DNA of 64,000 nt from Pseudomonas coleopterorum (GTDB lineage Bacteria; Pseudomonadota; Gammaproteobacteria; Pseudomonadales; Pseudomonadaceae). The position numbers and the translations under genes are program-made. The stretch spans positions 2,790,001 through 2,854,000 of the forward strand of contig NZ_FNTZ01000001.1 in the NCBI RefSeq assembly GCF_900105555.1. The letters are read 5' to 3'. Shown here one piece after another: positions 8,231 to 18,276 of the stretch. The notes below the pieces were generated by a model. It was not told the origin of the DNA. It did not search any database and worked only from the letters and a program-made list of their open reading frames with translations. How positions within the stretch are numbered: the first letter of the stretch is position 1; every line of letters begins with the position of its first letter.

Positions 8231-9028
8231 TCAGAGCTTGCGCTTGCGTGTGCCGATCTGGATCCAGGTCGGCGCATGGTCGCTGGCGTGTGCCTCGTTG
8301 CGCACCCAGGCATCCACGCCGGCGTCCGTCAGGTACGGCGCCAGTGCCGGGTTGAGCAGCAGGTGATCGATGCGCAACCCGGAATTCTTCTGCCAGTGCT
8401 GTCGGAAGTAGTCCCAAAAGGTGTAGATGCGCTCTTCCGGGTACAGCGCGCGTAGCGCGTCGGTCCAGCCTTGCTCAAGCAGCCGCGCATAGGCTTCCCG
8501 ACTTTCTGGTTGCAGCAAGGCGTCCTTGAGCCAGGACTTGGGGCTGTAGATGTCCTGGTCGGTGGGCACTACATTGTAGTCACCCGCCAGTACGACAGGA
8601 TGATCGCTGGATTGCAGCGTCCTGGCGTGCTCGATGAGGCGTTCGAACCAGGCCAGTTTGTAGTCGAACTTGGGGCCTGGCTGGGGGTTGCCGTTGGGCA
8701 GGTACAGGCAGCCGACCAGTACGCCGTGCACGGCCGCTTCCAGGTAGCGGCTCTGCTGCTCGTCCGGATCGCCGGGCAGGCCGCGACGACTCTCCAGGGG
8801 TTGCGCATCCCGAGCCAGGATGGCAACGCCATTCCATGACGACTGTCCGTGCCAGAGGGCACCGTACCCTACGGCTTCCAGCACGCTGGCGGGGAAGTCC
8901 TTGTCGGCTGCCTTGAGCTCCTGCAGACACACGATGTCCGGCTGATCGCGCTCCAGCCAGGCGATCAGGTTGGCCTGATGCGCACGGATGCCGTTGACGT
9001 TGAAGGTGGCGATCTTGAGTTTTTTCAT
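8231..9028 (-). CDS. xthA: exodeoxyribonuclease III
   Basis: XthA is the main AP endonuclease and 3'-5' exonuclease of base-excision repair. The 265-residue protein starts MKKLKIATFNVNGIRAH and shows the exonuclease-endonuclease-phosphatase fold motifs: the metal-binding Glu in CLQELKA, GDYNVVPTDQDIY, RIDHLLLNP and the catalytic His in SDHAP. A longer in-frame upstream extension of 43 codons has no homology and is rejected. It converges on the DAHP synthase gene with a 4-base gap. Confidence 0.95.
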   Translation of the reverse strand: MKKLKIATFNVNGIRAHQANLIAWLERDQPDIVCLQELKAADKDFPASVLEAVGYGALWHGQSSWNGVAILARDAQPLESRRGLPGDPDEQQSRYLEAAVHGVLVGCLYLPNGNPQPGPKFDYKLAWFERLIEHARTLQSSDHPVVLAGDYNVVPTDQDIYSPKSWLKDALLQPESREAYARLLEQGWTDALRALYPEERIYTFWDYFRQHWQKNSGLRIDHLLLNPALAPYLTDAGVDAWVRNEAHASDHAPTWIQIGTRKRKL

Positions 9029-9168
9029 CCGTGCCGGGCTCCCTTGGCTGACTGGCCTTGCATGTGACCTTGCGCAGTCGCAATAGGTCGTGGGAGGACA
9101 GCGCCTGGCAGGCAACCAAATGGATACGACCGAGTCAAACCAGTACGCCTTGAACACCGGAGATCACC

Positions 9169-9321
9169 ATGAAAATGCTTCCATTCGCTGGGCTGGTGCT
9201 TAGCCTGGCGCTGCTGCAAGGCTGTTTCGACAGCGCTGACAAGAGCACCACCAAAGGCAACAACGACGGTACGCCGTCCTCGGTGCAGATGCAGAAGCCG
9301 GATCAATCCAAGGATAAATAA
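9169..9321 (+). CDS. small lipoprotein, unknown function
   Basis: This 50-residue frame begins MKMLPFAGLVLSLALLQGCFDS, a signal peptide ending in a lipobox (LLQG before Cys19). The mature part is polar and rich in Lys, Ser, Asp and Gln. It has a GGAGA-like ribosome site 7 bases upstream. It should be lipidated; Phe and Asp at +2/+3 do not settle inner versus outer membrane. It lies alone between xthA and a phosphodiesterase gene. Confidence 0.72.
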   Translation: MKMLPFAGLVLSLALLQGCFDSADKSTTKGNNDGTPSSVQMQKPDQSKDK

Positions 9322-9408
9322 GTACCCGCGCCTGCCCCTGCAGGCGCTTTCATGAAATGATGGCGACTTCCCCGTCCGCTGTCTCCGCGCACAAGGATTG
9401 TCGCCTTC

Positions 9409-10959
9409 ATGCCGTTGCAACTCGCCGCTTCCAAACGCCGATATTCGCGTCTGCTGCTGCCCTGGGTAGCGGCTGCGGTGCCATTGGTCTGCGGCGCGCT
9501 CATTTTGAGCTGGGAAGCCGACCGTTCGCTGAACTCGGCGGCTGTGCGCACCAGTCAACTGGCGATCGAGCAATTCGAACTTATCCTCGACAACGTGGCG
9601 GCAGCCGCCGATGCAGTCCTGCCACTGTCCGGCCAACCGTGCGCTCAGGTGCAGCCAGCCCTGCTCGATCAGGTCACCCGGCGGCCCTTCGTGCGCTCGG
9701 TGAACCTGATCGACGCCGGCACACTGTATTGCAGCTCCCTGTCCGGCGACGTCAGCGAAGCAGTGGACCCGCTCGACTACGTCGATGGACAGTTGTGGTT
9801 GCTGGCGGGCAATCCGGTGACACCTGACCGCGGTTTGTTGATCTATCGTGCCACCCGTGGCCAGGCCAGCGTATTGAGCACCGTCGACGGCTATCACTTG
9901 TCCAACGCCTTGCGAATGATGGGCTCGGCCAACGCGATCACCCTGCAGGTGGGTCCGAACTGGATCGAGGCCAATGGCAAGGTTCATCAAGGCACTGCAC
10001 CCGTGTCGGCGGTGGCCCACTCGCAGTTGAAGTCTGCGCGTTATCCGTTCAGCGTCGTCAGTGGCTTCCCGGCCGGGGCCCGCTGGACCTTGATTCGTGA
10101 GCAGTACATCGGGATGTTCTCCCTGCTGCTGCTGATAGCGGCGGTCGCCGGTGGGCTCTGCCGTTGGGCCATGAGCCGCTCCCCATCGCGCTACCAGGAA
10201 CTGCAACGCGCTCTGGATGCCGGGGAATTCGTGCCCTTCTTCCAGCCCATCGTGTTCAGCCAGGGGGCCGCCTGGGCCGGTGTGGAGGTGTTGATGCGTT
10301 GGCAGCACCCGCGCGAAGGCCTGGTCCGTCCGGATTTGTTCATCCCCTATGCCGAAGACTGTGGATTGATCGTGCCCATGACCCGCCTGCTGATGAAGCG
10401 CACGGCGCACCAACTGGCGGCCTGCCTGGATCACCTGCCGGAGGGTTTCCACGTCGGCATCAATGTCACCGCGCGGCATTGCCAGGACCCGGCGTTGTTC
10501 GACGACTGCAAGGCATTCCTCGATGCTTTTCCGCAAGGCCGGATCGCCTTGACCCTGGAGCTGACCGAACGTGAGCTGATCCAGCCCTGCGCCGAGATCC
10601 ACGGGCTGTTCGACCGTCTGCGTGGACTGGGCGTGAGCATTGCGATCGACGATTTCGGTACCGGCCAGTCGAGCCTGAGCTATCTGCAGCAATTCAAGGT
10701 CGACCTCCTCAAGATCGACCAGAGCTTCGTGGCCATGATCGGCGTCAACACCCTTTCGCGGCATGTGCTGGACAGCATCATCGAGCTGTCGGCCAAGCTG
10801 GGGCTGCAAGTGGTAGCTGAAGGCGTGGAAACCGAGGAGCAGCGCGCCTATCTGGCGGCACGGGAGGTGAAGTACCTGCAAGGGTATCTGTTCGCCCGGC
10901 CCATGCCGCCGACGGATTTCGAGCGGGCACTGCGGCAGGGCCGAAAGCACGGCCTCTGA
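9409..10959 (+). CDS. CSS-motif EAL cyclic-di-GMP phosphodiesterase
   Basis: The 516-residue protein has an N-terminal membrane segment (about 15-36), a periplasmic CSS-motif domain (CSS at 108-110, with Cys78 as likely disulfide partner), a second membrane segment (about 235-257) and a cytoplasmic EAL domain. The EAL domain keeps the catalytic pattern: EVLMRW (EVL variant of EAL), NVTARH, LELTE, IDDFGTG, KIDQSF, AEGVET and LQGYLF. It should hydrolyse c-di-GMP to pGpG. In E. coli the CSS domain senses redox through its disulfide; this is known for relatives and inferred here. Periplasmic envelope stress is a plausible signal. Confidence 0.92.
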   Translation: MPLQLAASKRRYSRLLLPWVAAAVPLVCGALILSWEADRSLNSAAVRTSQLAIEQFELILDNVAAAADAVLPLSGQPCAQVQPALLDQVTRRPFVRSVNLIDAGTLYCSSLSGDVSEAVDPLDYVDGQLWLLAGNPVTPDRGLLIYRATRGQASVLSTVDGYHLSNALRMMGSANAITLQVGPNWIEANGKVHQGTAPVSAVAHSQLKSARYPFSVVSGFPAGARWTLIREQYIGMFSLLLLIAAVAGGLCRWAMSRSPSRYQELQRALDAGEFVPFFQPIVFSQGAAWAGVEVLMRWQHPREGLVRPDLFIPYAEDCGLIVPMTRLLMKRTAHQLAACLDHLPEGFHVGINVTARHCQDPALFDDCKAFLDAFPQGRIALTLELTERELIQPCAEIHGLFDRLRGLGVSIAIDDFGTGQSSLSYLQQFKVDLLKIDQSFVAMIGVNTLSRHVLDSIIELSAKLGLQVVAEGVETEEQRAYLAAREVKYLQGYLFARPMPPTDFERALRQGRKHGL

Positions 10960-11035
10960 ACGCACAGGTTGTACCCGGCTCGACCGCCTGAGATCATTGT
11001 CGGCTCAGTCAGGTTTTTTGCGTTTCGAGGCTCCC

Positions 11036-11920
11036 TTGTCCAAAGGCATCATCACATCCGTCACGGCGTCGACCTTGTTCGCCGTGATGTATTTCTATAC
11101 CTCGTTGCTGGCGCCCCTGAGCGGCGAAGAGATGTTCGGCTGGCGCATGCTGCTGACCCTGCCCTGCGTGACCCTGTTCATGTGGCTCAGCGGCGATCTG
11201 CCGCTGATCGGCAAGGTCTGGCGTCGCATTGCCCAGCGCCCGGCACTGCTGCTCGGCTCGATCGGTACCTCGGCGCTGATGGGCGTGCAGCTGTGGCTGT
11301 TCCTCTGGGCACCGCTGCACGGGCGCAGCCTGGAAGTGTCGTTGGGGTATTTCCTGCTGCCGCTGACCATGGTGCTGACCGGGCGTCTGGTGTATGGCGA
11401 ACAGCTCTCGCATCTGCAGAAACTGGCGGTGCTCTGCGCCGCCTGTGGTGTAGGCCACGAACTGTTCCAGCATGGCCGCTTCGCCTGGGAAACGCTGCTG
11501 GTGGCGGCCGGCTACCCGGTGTATTTCGTGCTGCGTCGGGCGTGCCGCAACGATCACCTGGGCGGGCTGTGGACGGACATGTGCCTGATGCTGCCAGCGG
11601 CGCTGTTGTTCATCGTACAGGGGCATCTGTCATCGGCGGATATGGACGCACGGCCGATGCTGTATGTGCTGATCCCGATTCTGGGAGTGATCAGCGCCTC
11701 GGCATTGATCTGTTACGTGATGGCCAGCCGCTTGCTGCCGTTCAGCCTGTTCGGGCTGCTCAGCTATGTGGAGCCGGTGTTGTTGGTGGGTGTGGCGCTG
11801 TTGCTGGGCGAGAGCATCGCGCCAGACCAGTGGCTGACCTACTTGCCGATCTGGCTGGCGGTGCTGGTGTTGATGTTCGAGGGGGCCAAGCATCTGGCCC
11901 GCTCGCGTCGCGCGGTGTGA
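11036..11920 (+). CDS. rarD: EamA-family transporter RarD
   Basis: This protein of about 294 residues has ten hydrophobic segments in two EamA repeats and the RarD-type start SKGIITSVTASTLFAVMYFYTSLL. RarD proteins are inner-membrane drug/metabolite-superfamily permeases; the substrate is not settled (the name comes from chloramphenicol sensitivity). I start at the TTG at 11036 because homology begins there and GAGG lies 5 bases before it; an in-frame TTG at 10997 is less likely. It is convergent with the TerC-like gene, 7 bases apart. Confidence 0.88.
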   Translation: MSKGIITSVTASTLFAVMYFYTSLLAPLSGEEMFGWRMLLTLPCVTLFMWLSGDLPLIGKVWRRIAQRPALLLGSIGTSALMGVQLWLFLWAPLHGRSLEVSLGYFLLPLTMVLTGRLVYGEQLSHLQKLAVLCAACGVGHELFQHGRFAWETLLVAAGYPVYFVLRRACRNDHLGGLWTDMCLMLPAALLFIVQGHLSSADMDARPMLYVLIPILGVISASALICYVMASRLLPFSLFGLLSYVEPVLLVGVALLLGESIAPDQWLTYLPIWLAVLVLMFEGAKHLARSRRAV

Positions 11921-11927
11921 TACCGCG

Positions 11928-13484
11928 CTAGACGTCTACTGGCTGCTTGCGCAGGAGCACTTGCTTGACCCGACGTTCCTCGACCGTCAACACGGTCAGG
12001 GTCCATTGCTCCCAGTGCAGGGTATCGCCCTGTTTGGGCAAGCGGTCGAGCAGGCTCATGACCATGCCAGCCAGGGTCTGGTAGTCATTGGTCGGCGGCG
12101 CGTCGAAGCCTATGCGCGTCTGGATCTGCCTGAGGTCCAGTGCGGCGCTGACGCGATAGCCATCGTCCTGCTCGACGATGTCCGGCGCCTGCACTTCGCT
12201 GGCGTCGGGCAGCTCGCCCGCGATCGATTCGAGAATGTCGGTCATGGTCAGAATCCCGATGAACCCACCGAACTCGTTGACCACGAACGCGATGTGCGTG
12301 GACTGCGCGCGCATCTGCTCCAAGGCGTTGAGAATGCTGAAGCTTTCGAGCAGGTTGATCGGCTGGCGCGCCAGGCTGGCCAGGTCCGGTGCCTCACCGG
12401 CCAGCAGCTGCTTGAGCAGCTCTTTCTTGTGGACGAAGCCCAGCGGCTCGTCGACCTGACCCTGAGCGATCAATGGCAGGCGTGAGTAGGACGACTGCAT
12501 CAGGGTCTGCTCGGTGACTTCCCGCGACGCGTCCAAATCCAGACAGTCGACCTGGGCACGCACGGTCATGATGCTGCGGATCGGCTTTTCGGCCAGGTTC
12601 AACACACCGCTGATCATCACCCGCTCGCGGCGGTCGAACAGCGCTTCGCTCGGCTCCTCGCCCACCAGATCCTCGATCTCCTCGTCCATGGCTTCGCTGG
12701 CCGGACGACGACCGCCGAGCAGGCGCAACACGGCGTGGGCGGTGCGCTCGCGCATCGGCCGGTCCTGGTGCTTGTGCTTGCGCCGTGCCCGCGCGATCTG
12801 GTTGAACACCTCGATCAGGATCGAGAAACCGATCGCGGCGTACAGGTAGCCCTTGGGAATGTGGAAGCCCAGGCCTTCGGCGGTCAGCGCGAAGCCGATC
12901 ATCATCAGGAAGCCCAGGCACAGCATGATCACCGTCGGGTGGCTGTTGACGAAACGGGTCAACGGCTTGCTGGCGACGATCATCAGGCCGATGGAGAAGA
13001 TCACCGCGATCATCATGATCGACAGTTCATCCACCATGCCCACGGCGGTGATGACCGCATCCAGGGAGAACACCGCATCGAGCACGACGATCTGCGCAAC
13101 GATCGGCCAGAACAGCGCGTAGGTCTTGACCCCGGCCCGCTGCGCGACATGCCCTTCGAGCCTTTCGTGCAACTCCATGGTGGCCTTGAACAGCAGGAAG
13201 ACACCGCCGAACAGCATGATCAGGTCACGCCCGGAGAACGTCTTGCCGAACACCTCGAACAGCGGCTCGGTCAGGGTCACCATCCAGGAAATACTGGCCA
13301 GCAGGCCCAGACGCATGATCAACGCCAGCGACAGACCGATCACCCGCGCGCGGTCGCGCTGATGGGGCGGCAGCTTGTCGGCGAGAATCGCGATGAAAAC
13401 CAGGTTGTCGATACCCAGAACCAGTTCCAGGACGATCAGGGTCGCCAGGCCGAGCCAGGCCGTGGGGTCGGCTAGCCATTCCAT
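11928..13484 (-). CDS. TerC-family membrane protein with CBS pair and CorC/HlyC domain
   Basis: The 518-residue protein has an N-terminal TerC domain of about seven membrane segments ([16 protein letters not shown] and [18 protein letters not shown], the two acidic TerC motifs), a linker, a CBS pair (about 300-420) and a C-terminal transporter-associated CorC_HlyC domain. This is the YegH/YoaE architecture. TerC relatives are linked to manganese or other metal export and metalation of exported proteins; a role here is inference. CBS domains suggest nucleotide or Mg-dependent control. Confidence 0.92.
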   Translation of the reverse strand: MEWLADPTAWLGLATLIVLELVLGIDNLVFIAILADKLPPHQRDRARVIGLSLALIMRLGLLASISWMVTLTEPLFEVFGKTFSGRDLIMLFGGVFLLFKATMELHERLEGHVAQRAGVKTYALFWPIVAQIVVLDAVFSLDAVITAVGMVDELSIMMIAVIFSIGLMIVASKPLTRFVNSHPTVIMLCLGFLMMIGFALTAEGLGFHIPKGYLYAAIGFSILIEVFNQIARARRKHKHQDRPMRERTAHAVLRLLGGRRPASEAMDEEIEDLVGEEPSEALFDRRERVMISGVLNLAEKPIRSIMTVRAQVDCLDLDASREVTEQTLMQSSYSRLPLIAQGQVDEPLGFVHKKELLKQLLAGEAPDLASLARQPINLLESFSILNALEQMRAQSTHIAFVVNEFGGFIGILTMTDILESIAGELPDASEVQAPDIVEQDDGYRVSAALDLRQIQTRIGFDAPPTNDYQTLAGMVMSLLDRLPKQGDTLHWEQWTLTVLTVEERRVKQVLLRKQPVDV

Positions 13485-13677
13485 GGAAGGTTACTCGTCA
13501 GGCAAGGGAAGGATGTTGCGGGAAGCGCGGGACTGCAAGGTTCCGGGAGGGGGTTCATAGAGGTCTTGAGTAGTTTCGGAATCTGATCCTACCGCTGCCA
13601 GAACAAATTCCTACAGTGGGAAAGTATTTCAAAGATTGTATATCTGTGCCGTCACCGCCGAAGCCGCCGTCGCGCTT

Positions 13678-13696
13678 CTATCGATGAGATCGATAG
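13678..13696. promoter_or_regulatory. nod-box-like perfect palindrome upstream of mexE
   Basis: CTATCGAT-GAG-ATCGATAG is a perfect 8-bp inverted repeat. It also contains the LysR-type nod-box core ATC-N9-GAT (13680-13694). It lies about 160 bases before mexE and about 190 from the divergent TerC-like gene, so either gene could be controlled. Confidence 0.45.
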
Positions 13697-13741
13697 CAAG
13701 CTTAGTATCTACCTGAAAACCAAGCACTTTGTGCGGTGTTC

Positions 13742-13765
13742 ATCATTCACGCTGATAGTTACCTT
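13742..13765 (+). promoter_or_regulatory. MexT-like box upstream of mexEF-oprN
   Basis: The stretch reads ATCA-N5-GCTGAT-N4-ACCTT, against the P. aeruginosa MexT consensus as I know it, ATCA-N5-GTCGAT-N4-ACYAT (12 or 13 of 15 fixed positions). It lies 90 bases before the mexE ATG, where an activator site is expected. No MexT gene is adjacent. The 370 bases between the TerC-like gene and mexE otherwise show only the palindrome at 13678. Confidence 0.6.
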
Positions 13766-13854
13766 CGAACCATTCGATTCGTCGATGGTCGCGCCCGCGC
13801 CGCATCATCCGCCCCATCGTTAATGCTCCCTTAACTCAATTGGCGGATCTGCAC

Positions 13855-15084
13855 ATGCACCAGTCACTCACTCCGTTGCGTTTCCCGTTGGCGGCCCTTG
13901 CGCTGATGGTGATCAGCGCCTGCGGCAAAACGCCGGACGTTGCCCAGGCCCTGCCTGCTCCCAAGGTCACCGTGGCTCAGGTGCTGGAACAGCCGGTCAA
14001 TGAATGGGACGAGTTCACCGGACGCCTCGAAGCGCCGGAAACCGTTGAAATCCGTCCACGCGTGTCGGGCCAGATTGACCAGGTAGCCTTCACCGAGGGC
14101 GCCCTGGTGAACAAGGGCGACCTGCTGTTCCAGATCGATCCGCGGCCGTTCCAGGCCGAAGTGCGGCGCCTGGAAGCGCAATTGCAACAGGCCCGCGCCA
14201 ATTCCGTGCGCAGCGACAACGAAGCCCAGCGCGGTCAGCGCCTGCAGGCGAGCAACGCCATCTCCGCCGAGCTGGCCGAAACCCGCAGCAGCGCCGCGCA
14301 GGAATCGCACGCCGCGCTGGCCGGCATTCAGGCACAGCTGGACCTGGCCCGCCTGAACCTGAGCTTCACCCGCGTGACAGCGCCGATCAGCGGCCGCGTC
14401 AGCCGCGCCGAGATCACCGCCGGCAATATCGTCACCGCCGATGTGACGCCGCTGACCAGTGTGGTCTCCACCGACAAGGTGTACGCCTACTTCGACGCCG
14501 ACGAGCGGGTGTACCTCAAGTACACCCAACTGGCCCGGCAAGGTCAGCGTGGCCAGACCACCCCGGTCTACCTGGGCCTCTCCAACGAGCCCGGCAACCC
14601 GCACCTGGGGCACATGAATTTCGTCGACAACCAGGTCAACCCCAAGACCGGCACCATCCGCGGTCGCGCGGTGTTCGACAACAAGGATGGCAGTTTCACC
14701 CCTGGTTTGTACGCCCGGCTGAAGCTGGTGGGCAGCGCCACCTACTCGGCCGTGCTGATCAAGGACGAAGCGGTAGGTACCGACCTGGGCAAGAAATTTG
14801 TGCTGGTGATGGACCCGGACAACAAGGCCGCCTACCGCAGCATCGAGCTGGGGCCCAAGTTGGAAGGCCTGCGCATCGTGCGCAGCGGCCTGAACAAGGG
14901 TGACCGCATCGTCATCAATGGCCTGCAGCGCGTCCGGCCCGGTGCCCAGGTCGATCCCGAGGTTGCCCAGATGGCCAGCCCCGCGACCCTCGCCGCCCTG
15001 GCCGAACAACGTCAGGCCCTGGAAGCCAGCAACACGCCCGCAACGCCGGTCAAGGTTGCCAGCGTTTCGACTCCACGCGGTTAA
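13855..15084 (+). CDS. mexE: RND efflux periplasmic adaptor MexE
   Basis: MexE links the MexF pump to the OprN channel and is anchored by lipid: the signal ends VISACG, a lipobox. The 409-residue protein shows MexE-specific text (NEWDEFTGRLEAPE, RPRVSG, LLFQIDPRPF), an alpha-hairpin rich in Ala/Gln/Arg (about 100-150), lipoyl and beta-barrel parts (LGLSNEPGNPHLG, DNQVNPKTGTIRGRA). The ATG at 13855 matches the family start; an upstream in-frame TTG at 13840 does not. It is the first gene of mexE-mexF-oprN, 12 bases before mexF. Known substrates of the P. aeruginosa pump include fluoroquinolones, chloramphenicol and trimethoprim. Confidence 0.95.
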   Translation: MHQSLTPLRFPLAALALMVISACGKTPDVAQALPAPKVTVAQVLEQPVNEWDEFTGRLEAPETVEIRPRVSGQIDQVAFTEGALVNKGDLLFQIDPRPFQAEVRRLEAQLQQARANSVRSDNEAQRGQRLQASNAISAELAETRSSAAQESHAALAGIQAQLDLARLNLSFTRVTAPISGRVSRAEITAGNIVTADVTPLTSVVSTDKVYAYFDADERVYLKYTQLARQGQRGQTTPVYLGLSNEPGNPHLGHMNFVDNQVNPKTGTIRGRAVFDNKDGSFTPGLYARLKLVGSATYSAVLIKDEAVGTDLGKKFVLVMDPDNKAAYRSIELGPKLEGLRIVRSGLNKGDRIVINGLQRVRPGAQVDPEVAQMASPATLAALAEQRQALEASNTPATPVKVASVSTPRG

Positions 15085-15096
15085 GGGATCACTGCG

Positions 15097-18000
15097 ATGA
15101 ACTTCTCTCAATTCTTCATCAAGCGGCCGATCTTCGCCGCCGTGCTGTCGCTGATCATTCTGATCGCCGGCGCCATCTCGCTGTTCCAGCTGCCGATCAG
15201 CGAGTACCCCGAAGTGGTGCCACCGACCGTGGTGGTGCGTGCCAGTTTCCCCGGTGCCAACCCCAAGGTCATCGGTGAAACGGTGGCCGCGCCTCTGGAG
15301 CAGGCCATCACCGGTGTGGAGAACATGCTGTACATGTCCTCGCAGTCCACCGCCGACGGCAAGCTGACCCTGACCCTGACCTTCGCTCTGGGCACCGACC
15401 TGGACAACGCCCAGGTGCAAGTGCAGAACCGTGTGACCCGCACTCAGCCAAAGCTGCCTGAAGAGGTGACCCGGATCGGCATCACCGTGGACAAGGCCTC
15501 GCCGGACCTGACCATGGTGGTCCACCTGACCTCCCCCGACCAGCGCTACGACATGCTCTACCTGTCCAACTATGCCACCTTGAACATCAAGGACGAACTG
15601 GCCAGGCTCAACGGCATCGGCGACGTGCAGCTGTTCGGCATGGGCGACTATTCGCTGCGGGTCTGGCTGGACCCGAACAAGACCGCGTCGCGCAACCTGA
15701 CGGCCACCGACGTGGTCACCGCCATTCGCGAACAGAACCGCCAGGTCGCTGCCGGCCAACTGGGCGCCCCGCCTGCGCCCAATGCCAGCAGTTTCCAGCT
15801 GTCGGTCAACACCCAGGGTCGCCTGGTCACCGAGGAAGAGTTCGAGAACATCGTCGTGCGCGCCGCCGACGACGGTGAAATCACCCGCCTCAAGGACATC
15901 GCCCGGGTGGAGCTGGGCTCCAGCCAGTACGCGCTGCGCTCGCTGCTCAACAACCAGCCGGCAGTGGCCCTGCCGATCTTCCAGCGGCCCGGCTCCAATG
16001 CCATCGACGTGTCCAATCAGGTTCGGGCCAAGATGGCCGAACTGAAACAGTCGTTCCCTGAAGGCATGGACTACAGCATCGTCTACGACCCGACCATTTT
16101 CGTGCGCGGTTCGATCGAAGCGGTGGTGCATACCCTGTTCGAAGCGCTGATCCTGGTCGTGCTGGTGGTGATCCTGTTCCTGCAGACCTGGCGGGCGTCG
16201 ATCATTCCGCTGGTGGCGGTACCGGTGTCGCTGATCGGCACCTTTGCGGTGATGCACATGTTCGGCTTCTCGCTCAACGCGCTGTCGCTGTTCGGTCTGG
16301 TGCTGGCCATCGGCATCGTGGTGGACGACGCCATCGTGGTGGTAGAGAACGTCGAGCGTAACATCGAGCTGGGCCTGGAACCGGTGGCCGCCACCGAGCG
16401 GGCCATGCGCGAGGTCACCGGGCCGATCATCGCCACGGCTCTGGTGTTGTGCGCGGTGTTCGTGCCGGCGGCGTTCATTTCCGGCCTCACCGGGCAGTTC
16501 TACAAGCAGTTCGCCCTGACCATCGCCATTTCCACGGTCATTTCGGCGTTCAACTCGCTGACCTTGTCGCCGGCACTGGCGGCGGTGCTGCTCAAGGGGC
16601 ACGACGCGCCCAAGGACCGGTTCTCCCGGTTCCTCGACAGGCTGCTGGGTGGCTGGCTGTTCCGGCCCTTCAACCGCTTCTTCGAAAAGGCCAGCCATGG
16701 CTATGTCGGCACCGTCGCACGGGTGATCCGCAGCAGCGGTATCGCCATGCTGCTGTACGCAGGCTTCATGGTGCTGACCTGGTTCGGTTTCGCCAACACG
16801 CCGACCGGCTTCGTACCTTCGCAGGACAAGCAGTACCTGGTCGCCTTCGCCCAGTTGCCGGACGCCGCCAGCCTGGACCGCACCGAAGATGTGATTAAGC
16901 GCATGTCGGACATCGCCTTGAAGCAGCCCGGCGTGGAGAACGCCATCGCCTTCCCGGGGCTGTCGATCAACGGCTTCACCAACAGCCCCAACAACGGCAT
17001 CGTCTTCGTCGCGCTCAAGGACTTCGATCAGCGCAAGGACGCCAGCCTGTCGGCCAACGCCATCGCCGCCGAGCTCAACGGCAAGTTCGCCGGTATCCAG
17101 GACGCCTACATGGCGATCTTCCCACCGCCACCGGTGATGGGCCTGGGCACCATCGGCGGCTTCCGCCTGCAGATCGAAGACCGCGGCAACCTGGGCTATG
17201 ACGAGTTGTACAAGCAGACCCAGAACATCATCGCCAAGAGTCGCAGCGTGCCGGAGCTGGCCGGGCTGTTCACCAGCTACACGGTGAACGTGCCTCAGGT
17301 GGATGCAGCGATCGACCGGGAAAAGGCCAAGACGCACGGCGTGGCCATCAGCGATATCTTCGACACCTTGCAGGTGTACCTGGGTTCGCTGTACGCCAAC
17401 GACTTCAACCGCTTCGGGCGCACCTATCAGGTCAACGTCCAGGCCGAGCAGCAGTTCCGCCTGGAAGCCGAGCAGATCGGCCAGCTCAAGGTGCGCAACG
17501 ATCGGGGCGAGATGATCCCGCTGGCGACCTTCATCAAGGTCAGCGACACCGCCGGCCCGGACCGGGTGATGCATTACAACGGTTTCGTCACGGCCGAGAT
17601 CAACGGTGCCGCAGCGCCGGGCTACAGCTCGGGCCAGGCCCAGGCGGCGGTGGAGAAGCTGCTCAAGGAAGAGTTGCCCAACGGCATGGCCTATGAATGG
17701 ACCGAGCTGACCTACCAGCAGATTCTGGCGGGCAACACTGCGCTGTTCGTGTTCCCGCTGTGCGTGCTGCTGGCCTTCCTGGTGCTGGCCGCACAGTACG
17801 AAAGCTGGAGCCTGCCGCTGGCGGTGATCCTGATCGTGCCCATGACCCTGCTCTCGGCGATTGCCGGGGTGATGATCGCGGGCAGCGACAACAACATCTT
17901 CACCCAGATCGGCTTGATCGTGCTGGTCGGGCTGGCGTGCAAGAACGCCATTCTGATCGTCGAGTTCGCCAAGGACAAACAGGAGGAAGGTCTGGATCCG

Positions 18001-18276
18001 CTGGCCGCGGTACTGGAAGCGTGCCGCTTGCGGCTGCGGCCGATCCTGATGACTTCGTTCGCCTTCATCATGGGCGTGGTGCCCCTGGTGCTGTCGTCCG
18101 GCGCCGGCGCCGAGATGCGTCATGCCATGGGCGTGGCGGTGTTCTCCGGCATGCTGGGGGTGACCTTCTTCGGCTTGCTGCTGACACCGGTGTTCTTCGT
18201 TCTGATCCGTCGCCATGTCGAGCGTCGCGAGGCCCGCAAGGCGGATCGTGCGCTCACGCCTGAGGTACAACCATGA
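15097..18276 (+). CDS. mexF: RND multidrug efflux permease MexF
   Basis: MexF is the proton-driven inner-membrane trimeric pump of the tripartite system. The 1059-residue protein begins MNFSQFFIKRPIFAAVLSL, has the HAE1 layout of 12 membrane segments with two large periplasmic loops, and keeps the proton-relay Asp pair in TM4 (GIVVDDAIVVVENVERN) and the TM10 region Lys (LACKNAILIVEFAKD). Usual RND motifs such as the FPGANPKV and PVSLIGTFAVM stretches are present. It overlaps oprN by 4 bases (ATGA), showing an operon. Confidence 0.96.
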   Translation: MNFSQFFIKRPIFAAVLSLIILIAGAISLFQLPISEYPEVVPPTVVVRASFPGANPKVIGETVAAPLEQAITGVENMLYMSSQSTADGKLTLTLTFALGTDLDNAQVQVQNRVTRTQPKLPEEVTRIGITVDKASPDLTMVVHLTSPDQRYDMLYLSNYATLNIKDELARLNGIGDVQLFGMGDYSLRVWLDPNKTASRNLTATDVVTAIREQNRQVAAGQLGAPPAPNASSFQLSVNTQGRLVTEEEFENIVVRAADDGEITRLKDIARVELGSSQYALRSLLNNQPAVALPIFQRPGSNAIDVSNQVRAKMAELKQSFPEGMDYSIVYDPTIFVRGSIEAVVHTLFEALILVVLVVILFLQTWRASIIPLVAVPVSLIGTFAVMHMFGFSLNALSLFGLVLAIGIVVDDAIVVVENVERNIELGLEPVAATERAMREVTGPIIATALVLCAVFVPAAFISGLTGQFYKQFALTIAISTVISAFNSLTLSPALAAVLLKGHDAPKDRFSRFLDRLLGGWLFRPFNRFFEKASHGYVGTVARVIRSSGIAMLLYAGFMVLTWFGFANTPTGFVPSQDKQYLVAFAQLPDAASLDRTEDVIKRMSDIALKQPGVENAIAFPGLSINGFTNSPNNGIVFVALKDFDQRKDASLSANAIAAELNGKFAGIQDAYMAIFPPPPVMGLGTIGGFRLQIEDRGNLGYDELYKQTQNIIAKSRSVPELAGLFTSYTVNVPQVDAAIDREKAKTHGVAISDIFDTLQVYLGSLYANDFNRFGRTYQVNVQAEQQFRLEAEQIGQLKVRNDRGEMIPLATFIKVSDTAGPDRVMHYNGFVTAEINGAAAPGYSSGQAQAAVEKLLKEELPNGMAYEWTELTYQQILAGNTALFVFPLCVLLAFLVLAAQYESWSLPLAVILIVPMTLLSAIAGVMIAGSDNNIFTQIGLIVLVGLACKNAILIVEFAKDKQEEGLDPLAAVLEACRLRLRPILMTSFAFIMGVVPLVLSSGAGAEMRHAMGVAVFSGMLGVTFFGLLLTPVFFVLIRRHVERREARKADRALTPEVQP

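Noticed and set aside
9025..10965. 646-codon open frame antisense to the EAL phosphodiesterase
   Set aside because: No recognisable domain and a composition typical of antisense frames in GC-rich DNA.
13864..18270. Very long (1468-codon) open frame antisense to mexE-mexF
   Set aside because: It is a codon-bias shadow of a high-GC gene pair: His/Gln/Arg-rich, no domain, no ribosome site, while the sense strand encodes unmistakable RND proteins.
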